Notes: generated by a model from the sequence alone, not told the origin. A DNA stretch of 54,123 nt from Thiotrichales bacterium (GCA_016745035.1 JADGDE010000007.1:175433-229555); one strand, 5' to 3'; positions 27,895-37,375 are shown, numbered from the stretch's first letter. Translations and numbers: made by a program.

Positions 27895-28539
27895 TTAAGG
27901 TAATTCACCTTCAATATTACCTGCTGGATTATAATTACACACCCATACAGCCGTATCCCCACATTGCCCAACGCCACAACCAACAGCGAGGGTATCGCGC
28001 CAAATCATCTGGGTATAATGTTTACAATTTTTCCCCCGTGTGCAATTGCCCGTGGCTAAATCATAATCGGCTTGTTCACCTTGCCACAAATTGACCACAT
28101 TTGCAGGGGTCAGCAAAGCTTTAGGTCCGGCGGCAATATTTTCCCCATAAATCCGCCCTTTTTGACGGTTATGCGCACGACAAGCATATTGCGTTTGTAA
28201 AATATTTGCCCATGCTTGAGCATAACCTGCCAGCCTTGGCGACCAACGAATCGGCGCAATGCCTAAGCCTGCACGGACTTTATTATGGGCGCTGGTCATA
28301 CCAGTAAAAGGCGCAGGTTCTTGGTGACGACGTACCCGTGGCCCTTTAGCTGCCATGACCTGATTACGACGCAAGACATTGGGGGCAACTTGCCGGGTGG
28401 GTTTTTTACCGGTAATTAAAGGAGTGCCATCTTTGGTCGTGGAGCGACTCGCACCGCTTTCATGCGAGACAAGCGCACAACCGCCTTGGAATAAAAACGT
28501 GGCAAGTAACCCCAGTGTTGATAAACGTTTTAAGTTCAT
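27895..28539 (-). CDS. CAP/SCP-domain lipoprotein
   Basis: 214 residues. The N-terminal LLATFLFQGGC is a lipoprotein signal with the lipid-modified Cys21. After a 60-residue linker rich in Arg/Ser/Thr, a CAP (PR-1/SCP) domain runs from about 85 to the end: HNKVRAGLGIAPIRWSP, YGENIAAG, CKHYTQMIWRDTLAVGCG and WVCNYNPAGNIEGE, with the metal-site histidines and disulfide cysteines in place. Bacterial CAP proteins are envelope proteins of mostly unknown activity. It is probably anchored in the outer membrane. The gene converges on murG and is monocistronic. Confidence 0.9.
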   Translation of the reverse strand: MNLKRLSTLGLLATFLFQGGCALVSHESGASRSTTKDGTPLITGKKPTRQVAPNVLRRNQVMAAKGPRVRRHQEPAPFTGMTSAHNKVRAGLGIAPIRWSPRLAGYAQAWANILQTQYACRAHNRQKGRIYGENIAAGPKALLTPANVVNLWQGEQADYDLATGNCTRGKNCKHYTQMIWRDTLAVGCGVGQCGDTAVWVCNYNPAGNIEGELP

Positions 28540-28712
28540 TAGTAAAAAACTCCTTTAGATCTGGCTTAATTCAGCAATGCTGGGCATATTAACAATAATG
28601 CAGCAGGCTTCCAACAATTACGCCAAGCTTATCAAGCAGAGTAAAAATTAGCAGCGATGTTTTTTCAGCATCAGTGCAAGAACCCGCTATAATGGTCTTT
28701 TGTTTTAACTTA

Positions 28713-28843
28713 CTGATGTTACGCAAAGGCTTCTTTTTTGCCCCAAAAGGCAAAAAAACCGCCATTGCTCCACGGCTAAATACGACTAGGCGGGTGGAAA
28801 ATCACACTATTGTGACAAAAACTGACTTAGTGCGTAACATCAG
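28713..28843. mobile_element. MITE copy A (131 bp, long form)
   Basis: The element starts CTGATGTTACGCA and ends TGCGTAACATCAG, a perfect 13-base terminal inverted repeat. Both sides are flanked by TTAACTTA, an 8-bp direct repeat consistent with a target-site duplication. Compared with the 85-bp form at 30656 (read in reverse), it carries one extra 46-bp block containing TTTTTTGCC...GGCAAAAAA. It encodes no protein. It lies 25 bp before the ettA start codon and so forms part of that gene's leader. Confidence 0.9.
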
Positions 28844-28868
28844 TTAACTTATAGCTAGCATAGGGATT

Positions 28869-30533
28869 ATGGCACAGTACGTTTATACCATGAATCGGGT
28901 GGGCAAAGTGGTTCCCCCCAAACGTGAAATTCTAAAAGATATTTCACTTTCGTTTTTTCCAGGTGCCAAAATTGGGGTCTTGGGTCTCAATGGCTCAGGT
29001 AAATCTAGCCTATTACGGATTATGGCAGGGGTTGATACCAGCTTTGATGGCGAAGCCCGTCCGCAAGCTGGGATTAATATCGGTTATTTACCCCAAGAGC
29101 CACAGCTCAATGATGACAATAATGTCCGCACAGAAGTCGAAAATGCCGTCTCTGAAATGCGTGACAGTCTACAACGCTTTGAAGCCATTGGAATGCGCTT
29201 TGCCGAGCCGATGAGCGATGATGAAATGAATGACTTGCTCGCCGAACAAGCCAAACTGCAAGATATTATTGAAGCGGGCAATGGTTGGGAATTGGAGCGC
29301 ACGCTGGAAATGGCTGCTGATGCGCTGCGTTTGCCACCGTGGGAAGCTGGAATCAAACACCTCTCAGGGGGTGAAAAACGCCGGGTTGCCTTGTGTAAAC
29401 TCCTGTTAGAATCACCTGACATGTTGTTGCTCGACGAACCTACTAACCACTTAGATGCCGAATCGGTGGCTTGGTTAGAGCAATTCTTACAAAATTATAA
29501 AGGCACAGTGGTTGCCGTGACCCATGATCGCTATTTCCTCGATAATGTCGCAGGCTGGATTTTAGAACTGGATCGCGGGCGTGGGATTCCTTGGGAAGGC
29601 AATTATTCTTCTTGGTTGGAGCAAAAAGAAAACCGCCTCGAGCAAGAAGAAAAACAAAGCGATGCCCGCCGTCGTGCTATGAAAGCCGAGCTTGAATGGG
29701 TACGCAGCAATCCTAAAGGTCGCCGCGCCAAGAGTAAGGCACGTTTGAGCCGCTTTGAGGAACTCTCCGCGCAAGAAACCCAAGAACGTAATGCGACCCA
29801 GTCGTTGTATATTCCACCAGGGCCGCGTTTGGGTGATTTGGTGGTTGAGGCGACAGGGCTAAGCAAACGCTTTGGCGATAAACTCTTGTTTGATGATTTG
29901 AACTTTAACCTGCCCAAAGGTGGCATCGTTGGCATTATCGGTGCGAATGGCGCGGGTAAATCGACCTTATTCAAGCTCTTAAGTGGTGAAGACACGCCAG
30001 ATGAGGGTCAATTGCGCTTGGGTGAAACCGTAGAGCTGGCATATGTTGATCAAAGCCGTGACGCACTCAAAGGTGAGAAAACAGTGTGGCAGGAAATTTC
30101 TGACGAACAGGATATTATCCAAGTCGGCAAATATGAAACCCCATCACGCGCCTATGTCGGGCGCTTTAATTTCAAAGGCTCGGATCAGCAAAAACAAGTG
30201 GCGAATCTATCCGGCGGTGAACGAAATCGCGTGCATTTGGCTAAGCTACTCAAAAGCGGCGGCAATGTCTTGCTGCTCGATGAGCCAACCAATGATTTAG
30301 ACGTGGAAACCTTGCGTGCCTTGGAAGAAGCCTTGTTAGGCTTCCCCGGTTGCGCGGTGGTGATTTCGCATGATCGCTGGTTCCTTGACCGCATCGCTAC
30401 GCATATGCTCGCCTTTGAAGGTGATAGCCAAGTGGTTTGGTTTGAAGGTAACTATGCCGACTATGAAGCTGATAGACATCGGCGTTTAGGCACAGATGCC
30501 GATACCCCACACCGGATCCGTTATCGCCAATAA
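28869..30533 (+). CDS. ettA: Energy-dependent translational throttle protein EttA
   Basis: 554 residues with two ABC-F ATPase domains. The N-terminus [19 protein letters not shown] is diagnostic for EttA. Walker A motifs GLNGSGKSS and GANGAGKST, signatures LSGGEKRRV and LSGGERNRV, and both Walker B regions ([22 protein letters not shown]) are intact; the inter-domain linker with the arm is present. EttA binds the ribosomal E site and gates the first elongation step according to ADP/ATP. It is monocistronic, with MITE A 25 bp upstream of its ATG. Confidence 0.97.
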   Translation: MAQYVYTMNRVGKVVPPKREILKDISLSFFPGAKIGVLGLNGSGKSSLLRIMAGVDTSFDGEARPQAGINIGYLPQEPQLNDDNNVRTEVENAVSEMRDSLQRFEAIGMRFAEPMSDDEMNDLLAEQAKLQDIIEAGNGWELERTLEMAADALRLPPWEAGIKHLSGGEKRRVALCKLLLESPDMLLLDEPTNHLDAESVAWLEQFLQNYKGTVVAVTHDRYFLDNVAGWILELDRGRGIPWEGNYSSWLEQKENRLEQEEKQSDARRRAMKAELEWVRSNPKGRRAKSKARLSRFEELSAQETQERNATQSLYIPPGPRLGDLVVEATGLSKRFGDKLLFDDLNFNLPKGGIVGIIGANGAGKSTLFKLLSGEDTPDEGQLRLGETVELAYVDQSRDALKGEKTVWQEISDEQDIIQVGKYETPSRAYVGRFNFKGSDQQKQVANLSGGERNRVHLAKLLKSGGNVLLLDEPTNDLDVETLRALEEALLGFPGCAVVISHDRWFLDRIATHMLAFEGDSQVVWFEGNYADYEADRHRRLGTDADTPHRIRYRQ

Positions 30534-30655
30534 ATAGCCTCGCATTTTTAACCCCGTATCCATTTGTGACCTAGTGAGATAGAGCATTGATATTTTCTTC
30601 TCTCAGGTGGCATAGGGTACAGGTCTCCTTCATATAGCCCACTTTAACTTAAGAT

Positions 30656-30740
30656 CTGATGTTACGCACTAAGCTGGTTTTTATCACAATAGTGTGATTT
30701 TTCACCTGCCTAGTGAAGCTTAGCCTTTGCGTAACATCAG
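30656..30740. mobile_element. MITE copy B (85 bp, short form)
   Basis: Perfect terminal inverted repeats CTGATGTTACGCA / TGCGTAACATCAG bound an 85-bp element whose centre contains the small palindrome TCACAATAGTGTGA. Read on the minus strand it matches copy A except for the missing 46-bp block. Flanks TTAAGAT and TTAAAAT may be an imperfect target duplication. Its right end lies 14 bp before the start codon of the following gene, so it must supply or replace that gene's promoter region. Confidence 0.9.
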
Positions 30741-30754
30741 TTAAAATCTATCTT

Positions 30755-31045
30755 ATGACATTTCGTTTGTTCATGTTTTTTAGTGCCTGCCTCACTTTAT
30801 CGACAGCACAAGCCTATCAATCCGGGCATGACTTAATTCAATGGGATCAACGGGGTAACGACCGTTATTATTGCAGTTCTGCTTGTCAATTAAGCGTGGA
30901 AACCGAGCAACAAAGCCAAGTCGTCGATAACAAAATCGAAAATGGTCACTTACATAGCCATATTGTCATCAGTGGCGCTATGTGTTTGGGCTTTGATTTG
31001 GATTGCCATACCTATGTAGATTTTAATGCCAGAAAAAAGGAATGA
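30755..31045 (+). CDS. Small secreted cysteine-containing protein
   Basis: 96 residues from the ATG at 30755. The first 20 residues (LFMFFSACLTLSTAQA) are a Sec signal peptide cleaved before YQSGHD. The mature part has four cysteines (YYCSSACQ, MCLGFDLDCH), which could form two disulfides, and a beta-rich pattern. No family is recognised. No clear ribosome site is visible: MITE B ends 14 bases upstream and may have displaced the original leader. A periplasmic location is likely. Confidence 0.6.
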   Translation: MTFRLFMFFSACLTLSTAQAYQSGHDLIQWDQRGNDRYYCSSACQLSVETEQQSQVVDNKIENGHLHSHIVISGAMCLGFDLDCHTYVDFNARKKE

Positions 31046-31094
31046 GCATAAACCATCGGTATGGTCAAACCTAGCCTGTATTGAGATAAAAAAA

Positions 31095-31112
31095 CCCGCT
31101 TGCAGAAGCGGG
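31095..31112 (-). terminator. Hairpin with T-run on the minus strand
   Basis: CCCGCTT-GCAG-AAGCGGG forms a compact GC-rich stem. Seven or more A residues precede it on the plus strand, so on the minus strand it is followed by a T-run, the form of an intrinsic terminator for leftward transcription. No leftward gene ends here; for the rightward gene it would work only as a weak hairpin stop. Confidence 0.5.
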
Positions 31113-31157
31113 CATGAATGGCGATAATCCCCTCTTTTTACTCATAAGTGCCGATTC

Positions 31158-31466
31158 ATGTCTAAAGCAAAGCCCCCGATTAATCTACAAGAAATTAGCC
31201 TTAAAGAAGGACAAGAAGTCATGGATTTTCCCTGTGCTTATGCGCTGAAAGTCCTTGGCGAACAACAAGCGGATTTTGATGCCTTTGTGGTCGGTATTGT
31301 CCGTGCGCATCATATTCCCTTGACCGAGGGCGCGGTTAGCACTAAACAGAGCAAAAATAAGCGTTATATTTCAGTGACAGTAAAGTTCACCGCTGAAAGT
31401 CGAGCACAGTTGGATGCTTTATACGAAGAACTGTGCGCACAACCACAAATCAAGATGGTGCTTTAA
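31158..31466 (+). CDS. ybeD: DUF493 / YbeD family protein
   Basis: 102 residues. The core MDFPCAYALKVLGEQQADFDAFVVGIV and the ending LYEELCAQPQIKMVL match the YbeD ferredoxin-like fold family, here with about 20 extra N-terminal residues. YbeD usually neighbours lipB/lipA or dacA; here it leads a five-gene run and its stop overlaps the next start (TAATG). Its biochemical role is not known; the fold resembles ACT-like regulatory domains. Confidence 0.85.
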   Translation: MSKAKPPINLQEISLKEGQEVMDFPCAYALKVLGEQQADFDAFVVGIVRAHHIPLTEGAVSTKQSKNKRYISVTVKFTAESRAQLDALYEELCAQPQIKMVL

Positions 31467-32386
31467 TGCAATGGCGCGAGCATATCAGCAATGCTGCTAA
31501 AGGTTTTGGCATGGGAGCCGCTGATGTCGTGCCGGGTGTCAGTGGTGGTACGATGGCTTTGGTCATGGGCATTTATCAGCGCTGGATCGATGCGATTCGC
31601 TCTTTTGACCATGTCTGGTTTGGCTATCTGATGCGTTTGCAAATCCGTGAGAGTTTTAAACATGCGGATTTTGCTTTTTTAATTCCCCTGTTGTTTGGCA
31701 TCATGGCAGCGCTGGTATTTTTTACCCGCATCGTGCCCTTGCCAACTTTATTACATAGCCACCCTGAGCCGATTTATGGCTTGTTTTTTGGTCTGATTCT
31801 CGCCTCGATTGTGATTTTAATCCGTGAAAGTGGGGTTTCAGGGCCACGCTGTTTTAGTTTGGTTTTTGTCGGGGCAGCGCTTGGGTTTTTTATTGTCACC
31901 CGCGTACCTGTAGATACCCCTGATAGCGGCTGGTTTATTTTTATGTGCGGTTTTATTGCCATTAGCGCGATGTTATTGCCGGGGATTTCTGGCTCCTTTA
32001 TCCTTTTGATATTGCATAAATATGACACGATTCTCGGTGCAATTGGGCGTTTAGATTTTTCTGTTTTATTACCATTTATGTTTGGGGCGCTGGTGGGCTT
32101 ACTTTTGTTTAGCCGTTTGCTCAGTTGGCTATTGGCGCGTTATCACAAAAGCAGTTTATTGCTTATCACCGGTATTTTAGTCGGTTCTTTATGGGTGATT
32201 TGGCCGTTTCAACAGCGGGTTTATGTCACGCTGCAAGGCAAAGAAAAACTCTTGAGCAGTACACCTTTGTTACCGGAATCGTGGTTACAAACCGACACCT
32301 TATTCGTTATTGCGATGATGGCATTAGGTTTTATCAGCGTCTTATGGCTACATTATTTAGCCCATAAACCTCAAGGACAAGGCTAA
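31466..32386 (+). CDS. DUF368 membrane protein, undecaprenyl-phosphate translocase family
   Basis: 306 residues with about eight to nine membrane helices. The N-terminal FGMGAADVVPGVSGGTMALVMGIY and the later MLLPGISGSFILLILHKY are the two signature PGxSGG/PGxSGS re-entrant motifs of DUF368. Members (PopT type) have been implicated in returning undecaprenyl phosphate across the inner membrane for wall and glycan synthesis. Its ATG overlaps the ybeD stop and its stop overlaps the gloB start. The linkage to ybeD and gloB is not obviously functional. Confidence 0.9.
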   Translation: MQWREHISNAAKGFGMGAADVVPGVSGGTMALVMGIYQRWIDAIRSFDHVWFGYLMRLQIRESFKHADFAFLIPLLFGIMAALVFFTRIVPLPTLLHSHPEPIYGLFFGLILASIVILIRESGVSGPRCFSLVFVGAALGFFIVTRVPVDTPDSGWFIFMCGFIAISAMLLPGISGSFILLILHKYDTILGAIGRLDFSVLLPFMFGALVGLLLFSRLLSWLLARYHKSSLLLITGILVGSLWVIWPFQQRVYVTLQGKEKLLSSTPLLPESWLQTDTLFVIAMMALGFISVLWLHYLAHKPQGQG

Positions 32387-33171
32387 TGTTGAAAGTCACT
32401 GAAATTCGTGGTTTTGTTGATAATTATTTTTGGTTAATTGAAAAATCGGGCTGTGCTGAGGCGGCAGTGGTTGATCCAGGCGATGCCAAACCCGTTCTCA
32501 GCTATTTACAACAGCAAGGGCTGCAACTTAGCGCTATCTTAATCACCCATCACCACGGCGATCATACCGGAGGGATTCAAGCGCTGAAAAAGGCTTACCC
32601 TAAAGCAAAGGTGTATGCCCCGGCTCGTGAGTCTATTGCCGCTGTTGATTATCCATTGGCGGAAGGTGATAAGGTACATGTGCCCGCCTTAGATCTGCGT
32701 TTTAGCATTTTAGATGTCCGTGGACATACCAAGGGACATATTGCCTATCATCAAGCCGAGCAAGGTTGGCTGTTTTGTGGCGATACCTTGTTTGCTGGTG
32801 GTTGTGGGCGGGTGTTTGAGGGCACGATGAAACAAATGCAATCCGCCTTGGCAAAAATTCGCGCTTTGCCAGCCGAGACCCAGATTTATTGTGCGCATGA
32901 ATACACCGAAGATAATTTAGGCTTTGCCCGTTGGGTTGAACCTGACAATCCGGCTTTAATCGCCCGCCAAGATGCAGTTAAAACCTTACGCCAAGCGGAT
33001 AAAGCCACCGTGCCCAGTCTTTTGCGCCTAGAACAAGAAACCAATCCCTTTTTACGTTATGATCTGCCAGCTGTTATTGCCGCAGCTGAACAGCACGCGG
33101 GCAAAACCCTCGCCAGTGCAGCCGAGGTCTTTGGACATTTACGTTATTGGAAAGACAGTGAGTTTGATTAA
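32386..33171 (+). CDS. gloB: Hydroxyacylglutathione hydrolase (glyoxalase II)
   Basis: 261 residues. The metal-binding THHHGDHTGG motif lies near residue 55-64; further ligands lie in VRGHTKGHI, FCGDTLF and CAHEYTEDNL. A C-terminal all-helical domain with DNPALIARQ and TNPFLR matches glyoxalase II rather than generic beta-lactamase-fold enzymes. It hydrolyses S-lactoylglutathione to lactate and glutathione in methylglyoxal detoxification. TAATG overlaps couple it to both neighbours. Confidence 0.93.
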   Translation: MLKVTEIRGFVDNYFWLIEKSGCAEAAVVDPGDAKPVLSYLQQQGLQLSAILITHHHGDHTGGIQALKKAYPKAKVYAPARESIAAVDYPLAEGDKVHVPALDLRFSILDVRGHTKGHIAYHQAEQGWLFCGDTLFAGGCGRVFEGTMKQMQSALAKIRALPAETQIYCAHEYTEDNLGFARWVEPDNPALIARQDAVKTLRQADKATVPSLLRLEQETNPFLRYDLPAVIAAAEQHAGKTLASAAEVFGHLRYWKDSEFD

Positions 33172-33929
33172 TGAATATTCTTCTTAGCAATGATGATGGT
33201 TATGCCGCCCCAGGGATGCGCTGTTTACATCGGCATGTGCAACAACTTGAGGGCTTAGAAGCCTTGACCGTGGTCGCCCCCAGCCATAACCGCAGTGCCG
33301 CCAGTAATTCGCTCACCTTAGAGATGCCCATCCGTGCCATCGAAAAAGAAGATGGCTTTATCAGTGTCAGTGGCACACCCACTGATTCGGTACATTTAGC
33401 CCTCACGGGTTTATTAACTAAAGACCCAGATATTGTCATTTCTGGCATTAATGCCGGGGCAAACTTAGGCGATGATGTCTTATATTCAGGCACAGTGGCA
33501 GCCGCGATGGAAGGGCGTTTTTTGGGCTATCCAGCTATTGCTGTGTCTTTAGTGCTCGAACAAGGGCAAGGTGTGCATTATGATACCGCTGGGCTGGTTA
33601 TTTTGGATTTAATCAAACGCTTGCCAAACTTTAATATGTCCAGCAATACCATTTTAAATGTCAATGTGCCTAACGTGCCATATAGCGAATTAAATGGCTG
33701 GCAAGCCACACGACTTGGACATCGGCATAAATCTAAACCGGTGGTTAAACAACAAGACCCACGCGGTGATGATATTTATTGGATTGGTGAGCAAGGCAAA
33801 GCCAAAGATGCGGGCGAGGGCACGGATTTTTATGCCATCGCGCAAAACACGGTATCAATCACACCCTTACAAATTGATCTCACCCGTCATCAAGTCATGG
33901 ATGATTTAAGCGCGTGGTTACAAGATTAA
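33171..33929 (+). CDS. surE: 5'/3'-nucleotidase SurE
   Basis: 252 residues. The N-terminal MNILLSNDDGYAAPG carries the metal-binding Asp pair; the HNRSAASNSLT loop, SGTPTDSVHLAL, VISGINAGANLGDDVLYSGTVAAAMEG are all conserved. SurE dephosphorylates nucleoside monophosphates under stress. It is coupled by TAATG to gloB and followed three bases later by pcm, the classic surE-pcm pair. The rest of the usual block (truD, nlpD, rpoS) is missing here. Confidence 0.95.
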   Translation: MNILLSNDDGYAAPGMRCLHRHVQQLEGLEALTVVAPSHNRSAASNSLTLEMPIRAIEKEDGFISVSGTPTDSVHLALTGLLTKDPDIVISGINAGANLGDDVLYSGTVAAAMEGRFLGYPAIAVSLVLEQGQGVHYDTAGLVILDLIKRLPNFNMSSNTILNVNVPNVPYSELNGWQATRLGHRHKSKPVVKQQDPRGDDIYWIGEQGKAKDAGEGTDFYAIAQNTVSITPLQIDLTRHQVMDDLSAWLQD

Positions 33930-33932
33930 AGC

Positions 33933-34616
33933 ATGGTTGAGTCGCATCCCCATTTAAGCCACTTTATCGGTAAAGGACACACCTCACAGCGGGTGCGGGA
34001 TAAACTCGCCGCACGCTTGCAGCAGCAAGGGGTGAGTCATCCGCAAGTATTGGATGCGATTCGTTTTACCCCACGGCACAGTTTTATTGATGCCGCGCTC
34101 TCTACTCGCGCTTATGATGATACCGCCTTGCCGATTGGCTATGCGCAAACCATCTCCCAGCCTTATGTGGTGGCAAAAATGAGCGCCTGCTTATTAGAAC
34201 ATTGCCAATCGACCCGTAGGGTGTTGGAAATCGGCACGGGCTGTGGTTATCAAACGGCTGTTTTGGCTCAGTTGTTTGAGCAAGTCTATACGGTTGAGCG
34301 CATCAGTGGTTTGTTACAACAAGCGCAACAAAACCTATCAGCATTGGGGCTTAGACAAATTCATTATTATCATGGTGATGGTTATCAAGGCTGGCAAGCA
34401 CACGCGCCATTTGATGCGATTTTAGTCACGGCAGCCGCTCCTAAAATCCCCCCGGCTTTGCTAGCACAGTTGCAAGTGGGGGCTAGCCTTATCATTCCTG
34501 TTTGTGGTGATGATGGGCAACAATATTTGGAGCTAATCCAGCGCGGGGCACACAACTATCAGCATCAACGCTTAGATCCCGTCAAGTTTGTGCCCTTACG
34601 TCCGGGTTTATCGTAG
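33933..34616 (+). CDS. pcm: Protein-L-isoaspartate O-methyltransferase
   Basis: 227 residues. The SAM-binding motif VLEIGTGCGYQTAVLAQL lies near residue 90, preceded by the substrate loop ALPIGYAQTISQPYVVAKM; PFDAILVTAAAPKIP follows. The enzyme methylates isoaspartyl residues to start repair of aged proteins. It is the last gene of the ybeD-to-pcm run and converges on the DUF4124 gene with only three bases between the two stops. Confidence 0.95.
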   Translation: MVESHPHLSHFIGKGHTSQRVRDKLAARLQQQGVSHPQVLDAIRFTPRHSFIDAALSTRAYDDTALPIGYAQTISQPYVVAKMSACLLEHCQSTRRVLEIGTGCGYQTAVLAQLFEQVYTVERISGLLQQAQQNLSALGLRQIHYYHGDGYQGWQAHAPFDAILVTAAAPKIPPALLAQLQVGASLIIPVCGDDGQQYLELIQRGAHNYQHQRLDPVKFVPLRPGLS

Positions 34617-34619
34617 GTT

Positions 34620-35312
34620 TTAAGGCTTTTCACCTTCAGATGTAGCCATTCGTGCAGGACGTTTACGTTTTAAACGTCGCTTAATTTCGCGATAATTTTT
34701 CATGTGAATTTCAAAATCTTGACGAATTTTGTCCTTATCCGCATGTTTATCAGCGATATTTTGTTTAAAGCGTTTAATTTGGTCTTTCAAATAGCCCAAA
34801 TGCTTGGTCAGTTTTTTTGCCTCCAATTTATCATCTTCTTTAGCGTTAGGACGTTCAGCTCGATGATAAATCCTTCTTGAGGCTTTTTGTGCTTGCTGTA
34901 AGCTTTTTTCATAAAAGCCCAATTGGTTTTTTGAGACCTTGATGCCCGCATCAATCGAGGCAAGCTTACTGTCCCGCGCACGCATAATGGCATTTTCAGA
35001 GGGGTAAATGTCTAAGAGTTTGCGATCTTCGGCTTCTTGCTTTTCCGCTTTTATCCGTGCGATCTCTTGTTCACGTTCTGCCGATAAAATCGCCTCACGT
35101 TCCACTTTACTTTTTTCTGGGGCGACACTCTCGACTTTACGTCCACGTTTATCAAACTGATCATGCCCTTTGGGAGAGTATTCAGGCGGAATCACATTGC
35201 CACAGTTATAGACCCCCTTGTCATCGGTCCAACACTTAAAATTTCCAGCGCTAAGTGAGTTTGTCCACAGTACGCAGATACTGAGCACATAAATGGGTAA
35301 GGCAATCCGCAT
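34620..35312 (-). CDS. DUF4124-type periplasmic coiled-coil protein
   Basis: 230 residues. A Sec signal peptide (LPIYVLSICVLWTNSLSA) is followed by a short DUF4124-like module (FKCWTDDKGVYNCGNVIPPEY) with a cysteine pair, then about 150 charged, helical residues rich in Lys, Glu and Arg that should form a long coiled coil. It is a periplasmic protein of unknown function. It follows hslU by 12 bp on the same strand and is probably cotranscribed with hslVU, an unusual association. Confidence 0.75.
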   Translation of the reverse strand: MRIALPIYVLSICVLWTNSLSAGNFKCWTDDKGVYNCGNVIPPEYSPKGHDQFDKRGRKVESVAPEKSKVEREAILSAEREQEIARIKAEKQEAEDRKLLDIYPSENAIMRARDSKLASIDAGIKVSKNQLGFYEKSLQQAQKASRRIYHRAERPNAKEDDKLEAKKLTKHLGYLKDQIKRFKQNIADKHADKDKIRQDFEIHMKNYREIKRRLKRKRPARMATSEGEKP

Positions 35313-35324
35313 GATTTTCCCTCG

Positions 35325-36650
35325 TTATAAAATGTATTGGCTTAGATCTTCGTTTTGTACCAAATCGGCTAATTGGGCATTGACATAAGCCTCATCGACA
35401 AGCACACGTTCACCTGCTTGGTCAGCAGCCTTAAACGACAAGCTCTCAAGTAAGTTCTCAAGCACCGTATGCAAGCGCCGCGCACCAATGTTTTCGGTAC
35501 GTTCATTGACTTGCCAAGCCATTTCAGCAATGCGTTTAACCCCCGAATCATCAAAGCTTAATTCGACGTTTTCAGTCGCCATCAAGGCCGCATATTGCTC
35601 GGTTAAAGAGGCATTGGGTTCGGTTAAAATACGAACAAAATCACCCACGGTGAGGGCTTTTAGCTCGACTCGAATCGGCAAGCGCCCTTGCAATTCAGGA
35701 ATTAAATCACTGGGTTTAGCAAAATGGAATGCCCCTGATGCAATAAACAAAATATGGTCGGTTTTAATCATGCCGTATTTAGTTGAGACCGTGCAGCCCT
35801 CAACCAACGGTAATAAGTCTCGCTGCACCCCTTCGCGCGAGACATCTGCGCCTGCACCACCTTCATTACGCTTGGTGACTTTGTCGATTTCATCCAAAAA
35901 CACGATACCATGTTGCTCAACACGCTCGACGGCTTGAGCTTTGATTTCATCTTCATTGACCAAGCGCTCGGCTTCTTCCTCGGCCAAAATTTTTAACGCA
36001 TCTTTGACCAACAATTTACGCTCTTGAGTGCGATTGTTACCCATGTTTTGAAACATGTTTTGCAATTGGTTAGTCATCTCTTCCATGCCCGGTGGGGCCA
36101 TGATTTCGACACCCACACGGGTTTCGCTGACTTCGATTTCGATTTCTTTATCGTCCAAACGCCCTTCACGGAGCATTTTGCGAAACTTCTGCCGGGTTTC
36201 ATCAAAACTATCACTGGTGCTCTCACCATGACGTGGGCTGGGCAGCAGCGCATCTAAAACCCGATCTTCGGCGGCATCGGCAGCTTTAACTTTGACTTTT
36301 TCTACTGCTTGTTCGCGGAGCATTTTAATTGCCATATCGACCAAATCCCGAACAATCGACTCGACATCACGCCCAACATAGCCGACTTCGGTGAACTTGG
36401 TTGCCTCGACTTTAATAAAGGGGGCATCGGCAAGACGCGCCAAACGTCGTGCAATTTCGGTTTTACCCACCCCAGTTGGGCCTATCATTAAAATGTTTTT
36501 GGGGGTGATTTCATGACGTAAATCAGCATCAACTTGCATCCGCCGCCAGCGATTACGCAGGGCGATAGCAACAGCACGTTTAGCGCTATCTTGTCCAACG
36601 ATGTGTTTGTCAAGTTCACTAACAATTTCACGCGGGGTCATGTTACTCAT
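35325..36650 (-). CDS. hslU: ATP-dependent protease ATPase subunit HslU
   Basis: 441 residues. Walker [16 protein letters not shown] at about 57-70, Walker [11 protein letters not shown], the pore motif GYVGRD, a sensor region [14 protein letters not shown] and the C-terminal SQYIL that docks into HslV are all present, along with the I-domain. HslU unfolds substrates and feeds them to the HslV peptidase. The start overlaps the hslV stop by four bases (ATGA). Confidence 0.97.
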   Translation of the reverse strand: MSNMTPREIVSELDKHIVGQDSAKRAVAIALRNRWRRMQVDADLRHEITPKNILMIGPTGVGKTEIARRLARLADAPFIKVEATKFTEVGYVGRDVESIVRDLVDMAIKMLREQAVEKVKVKAADAAEDRVLDALLPSPRHGESTSDSFDETRQKFRKMLREGRLDDKEIEIEVSETRVGVEIMAPPGMEEMTNQLQNMFQNMGNNRTQERKLLVKDALKILAEEEAERLVNEDEIKAQAVERVEQHGIVFLDEIDKVTKRNEGGAGADVSREGVQRDLLPLVEGCTVSTKYGMIKTDHILFIASGAFHFAKPSDLIPELQGRLPIRVELKALTVGDFVRILTEPNASLTEQYAALMATENVELSFDDSGVKRIAEMAWQVNERTENIGARRLHTVLENLLESLSFKAADQAGERVLVDEAYVNAQLADLVQNEDLSQYIL

Positions 36651-37210
36651 TTGCTTGTGGTGTCCAGACTTTCGATAGTTAAGTTATGGTTAGTATAAAT
36701 ACAAATATCAGCGGTGATATTCAAGCTTTTTTCAACAATGTCCTGCGCACCTAAATCTGAGTTTTCTAAAAGCGCGCGGGCAGCTGCCTGAGCATACGCA
36801 CCCCCCGAGCCAATTGCAACTAGGTCATATTCAGGCTCTATCACATCACCTGTGCCAGAAATCATTAAAGTGGTTTCCTCATCGGCAACAATCAATAAGG
36901 CTTCCAAACGCCTGAGCATTCGGTCGGTACGCCAGTCTTTTGCCAGCTCCACCGCCGCACGAACTAAATGTCCTTGATGGGTTTCGAGTTTGCCCTCAAA
37001 ACGCTCAAACAAGGTAAAGGCATCGGCGGTTGCGCCAGCGAAACCTGCTAGAATTTTATTATGATAAATGCGCCGAACTTTACGGACATTGTTTTTCATC
37101 ACCGTATTACCGAGGGTGGCTTGTCCATCGCCACCGATCACGACCTTGCCATGCCGACGTACCGCTAATATGGTTGTCCCCTTAATGGTATCCAAATTGT
37201 TTCCCTTCAT
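36647..37210 (-). CDS. hslV: ATP-dependent protease subunit HslV
   Basis: 187 residues. The catalytic Thr is residue 12 in [10 protein letters not shown], so an 11-residue propeptide would be removed; many relatives have only the initiator methionine there. [33 protein letters not shown] and [18 protein letters not shown] are typical. It is the threonine peptidase core of the HslUV complex. It starts the minus-strand operon hslV-hslU-DUF4124. A short inverted repeat lies in its leader at 37227-37244. Confidence 0.95.
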   Translation of the reverse strand: MKGNNLDTIKGTTILAVRRHGKVVIGGDGQATLGNTVMKNNVRKVRRIYHNKILAGFAGATADAFTLFERFEGKLETHQGHLVRAAVELAKDWRTDRMLRRLEALLIVADEETTLMISGTGDVIEPEYDLVAIGSGGAYAQAAARALLENSDLGAQDIVEKSLNITADICIYTNHNLTIESLDTTSK

Positions 37211-37226
37211 TTTTAATCATTGAATG

Positions 37227-37244
37227 TTAGACAATGGTGTCTAA
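37227..37244. promoter_or_regulatory. Inverted repeat in the hslV leader
   Basis: TTAGACA-ATGG-TGTCTAA is a perfect 7-base inverted repeat with a 4-base spacer, 17 bp upstream of the hslV start codon. It could be an operator, or a stem-loop in the mRNA leader such as those known to stabilise hslVU mRNA in other gammaproteobacteria. It is not a CIRCE element. Function is inference. Confidence 0.4.
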
Positions 37245-37284
37245 AATGCGTAATCATAGAGCAATGGCTTTTCAATGTGAAAAT

Positions 37285-37374
37285 CTGATATGACGCACTA
37301 AGCCAGTTTTTATCACAACAAAGTGGTTTTAGCCATGGTGTCATACCAATCTTAGCTTTTACTGCTTCAACTCG
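37285..37374. mobile_element. MITE copy F (decayed)
   Basis: The left end CTGATATGACGCACTAAGCC and the following GTTTTTATCACAA match the short MITE form at 30656. The right half is degraded: CTTAGCTTTTACTGCTTCAACTCG occupies the place of the normal GCTTAGCCTTTGCG-TAACATCAG end. It is probably an old, immobile copy sitting upstream of hslV. Confidence 0.6.
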
Positions 37375-37375
37375 T

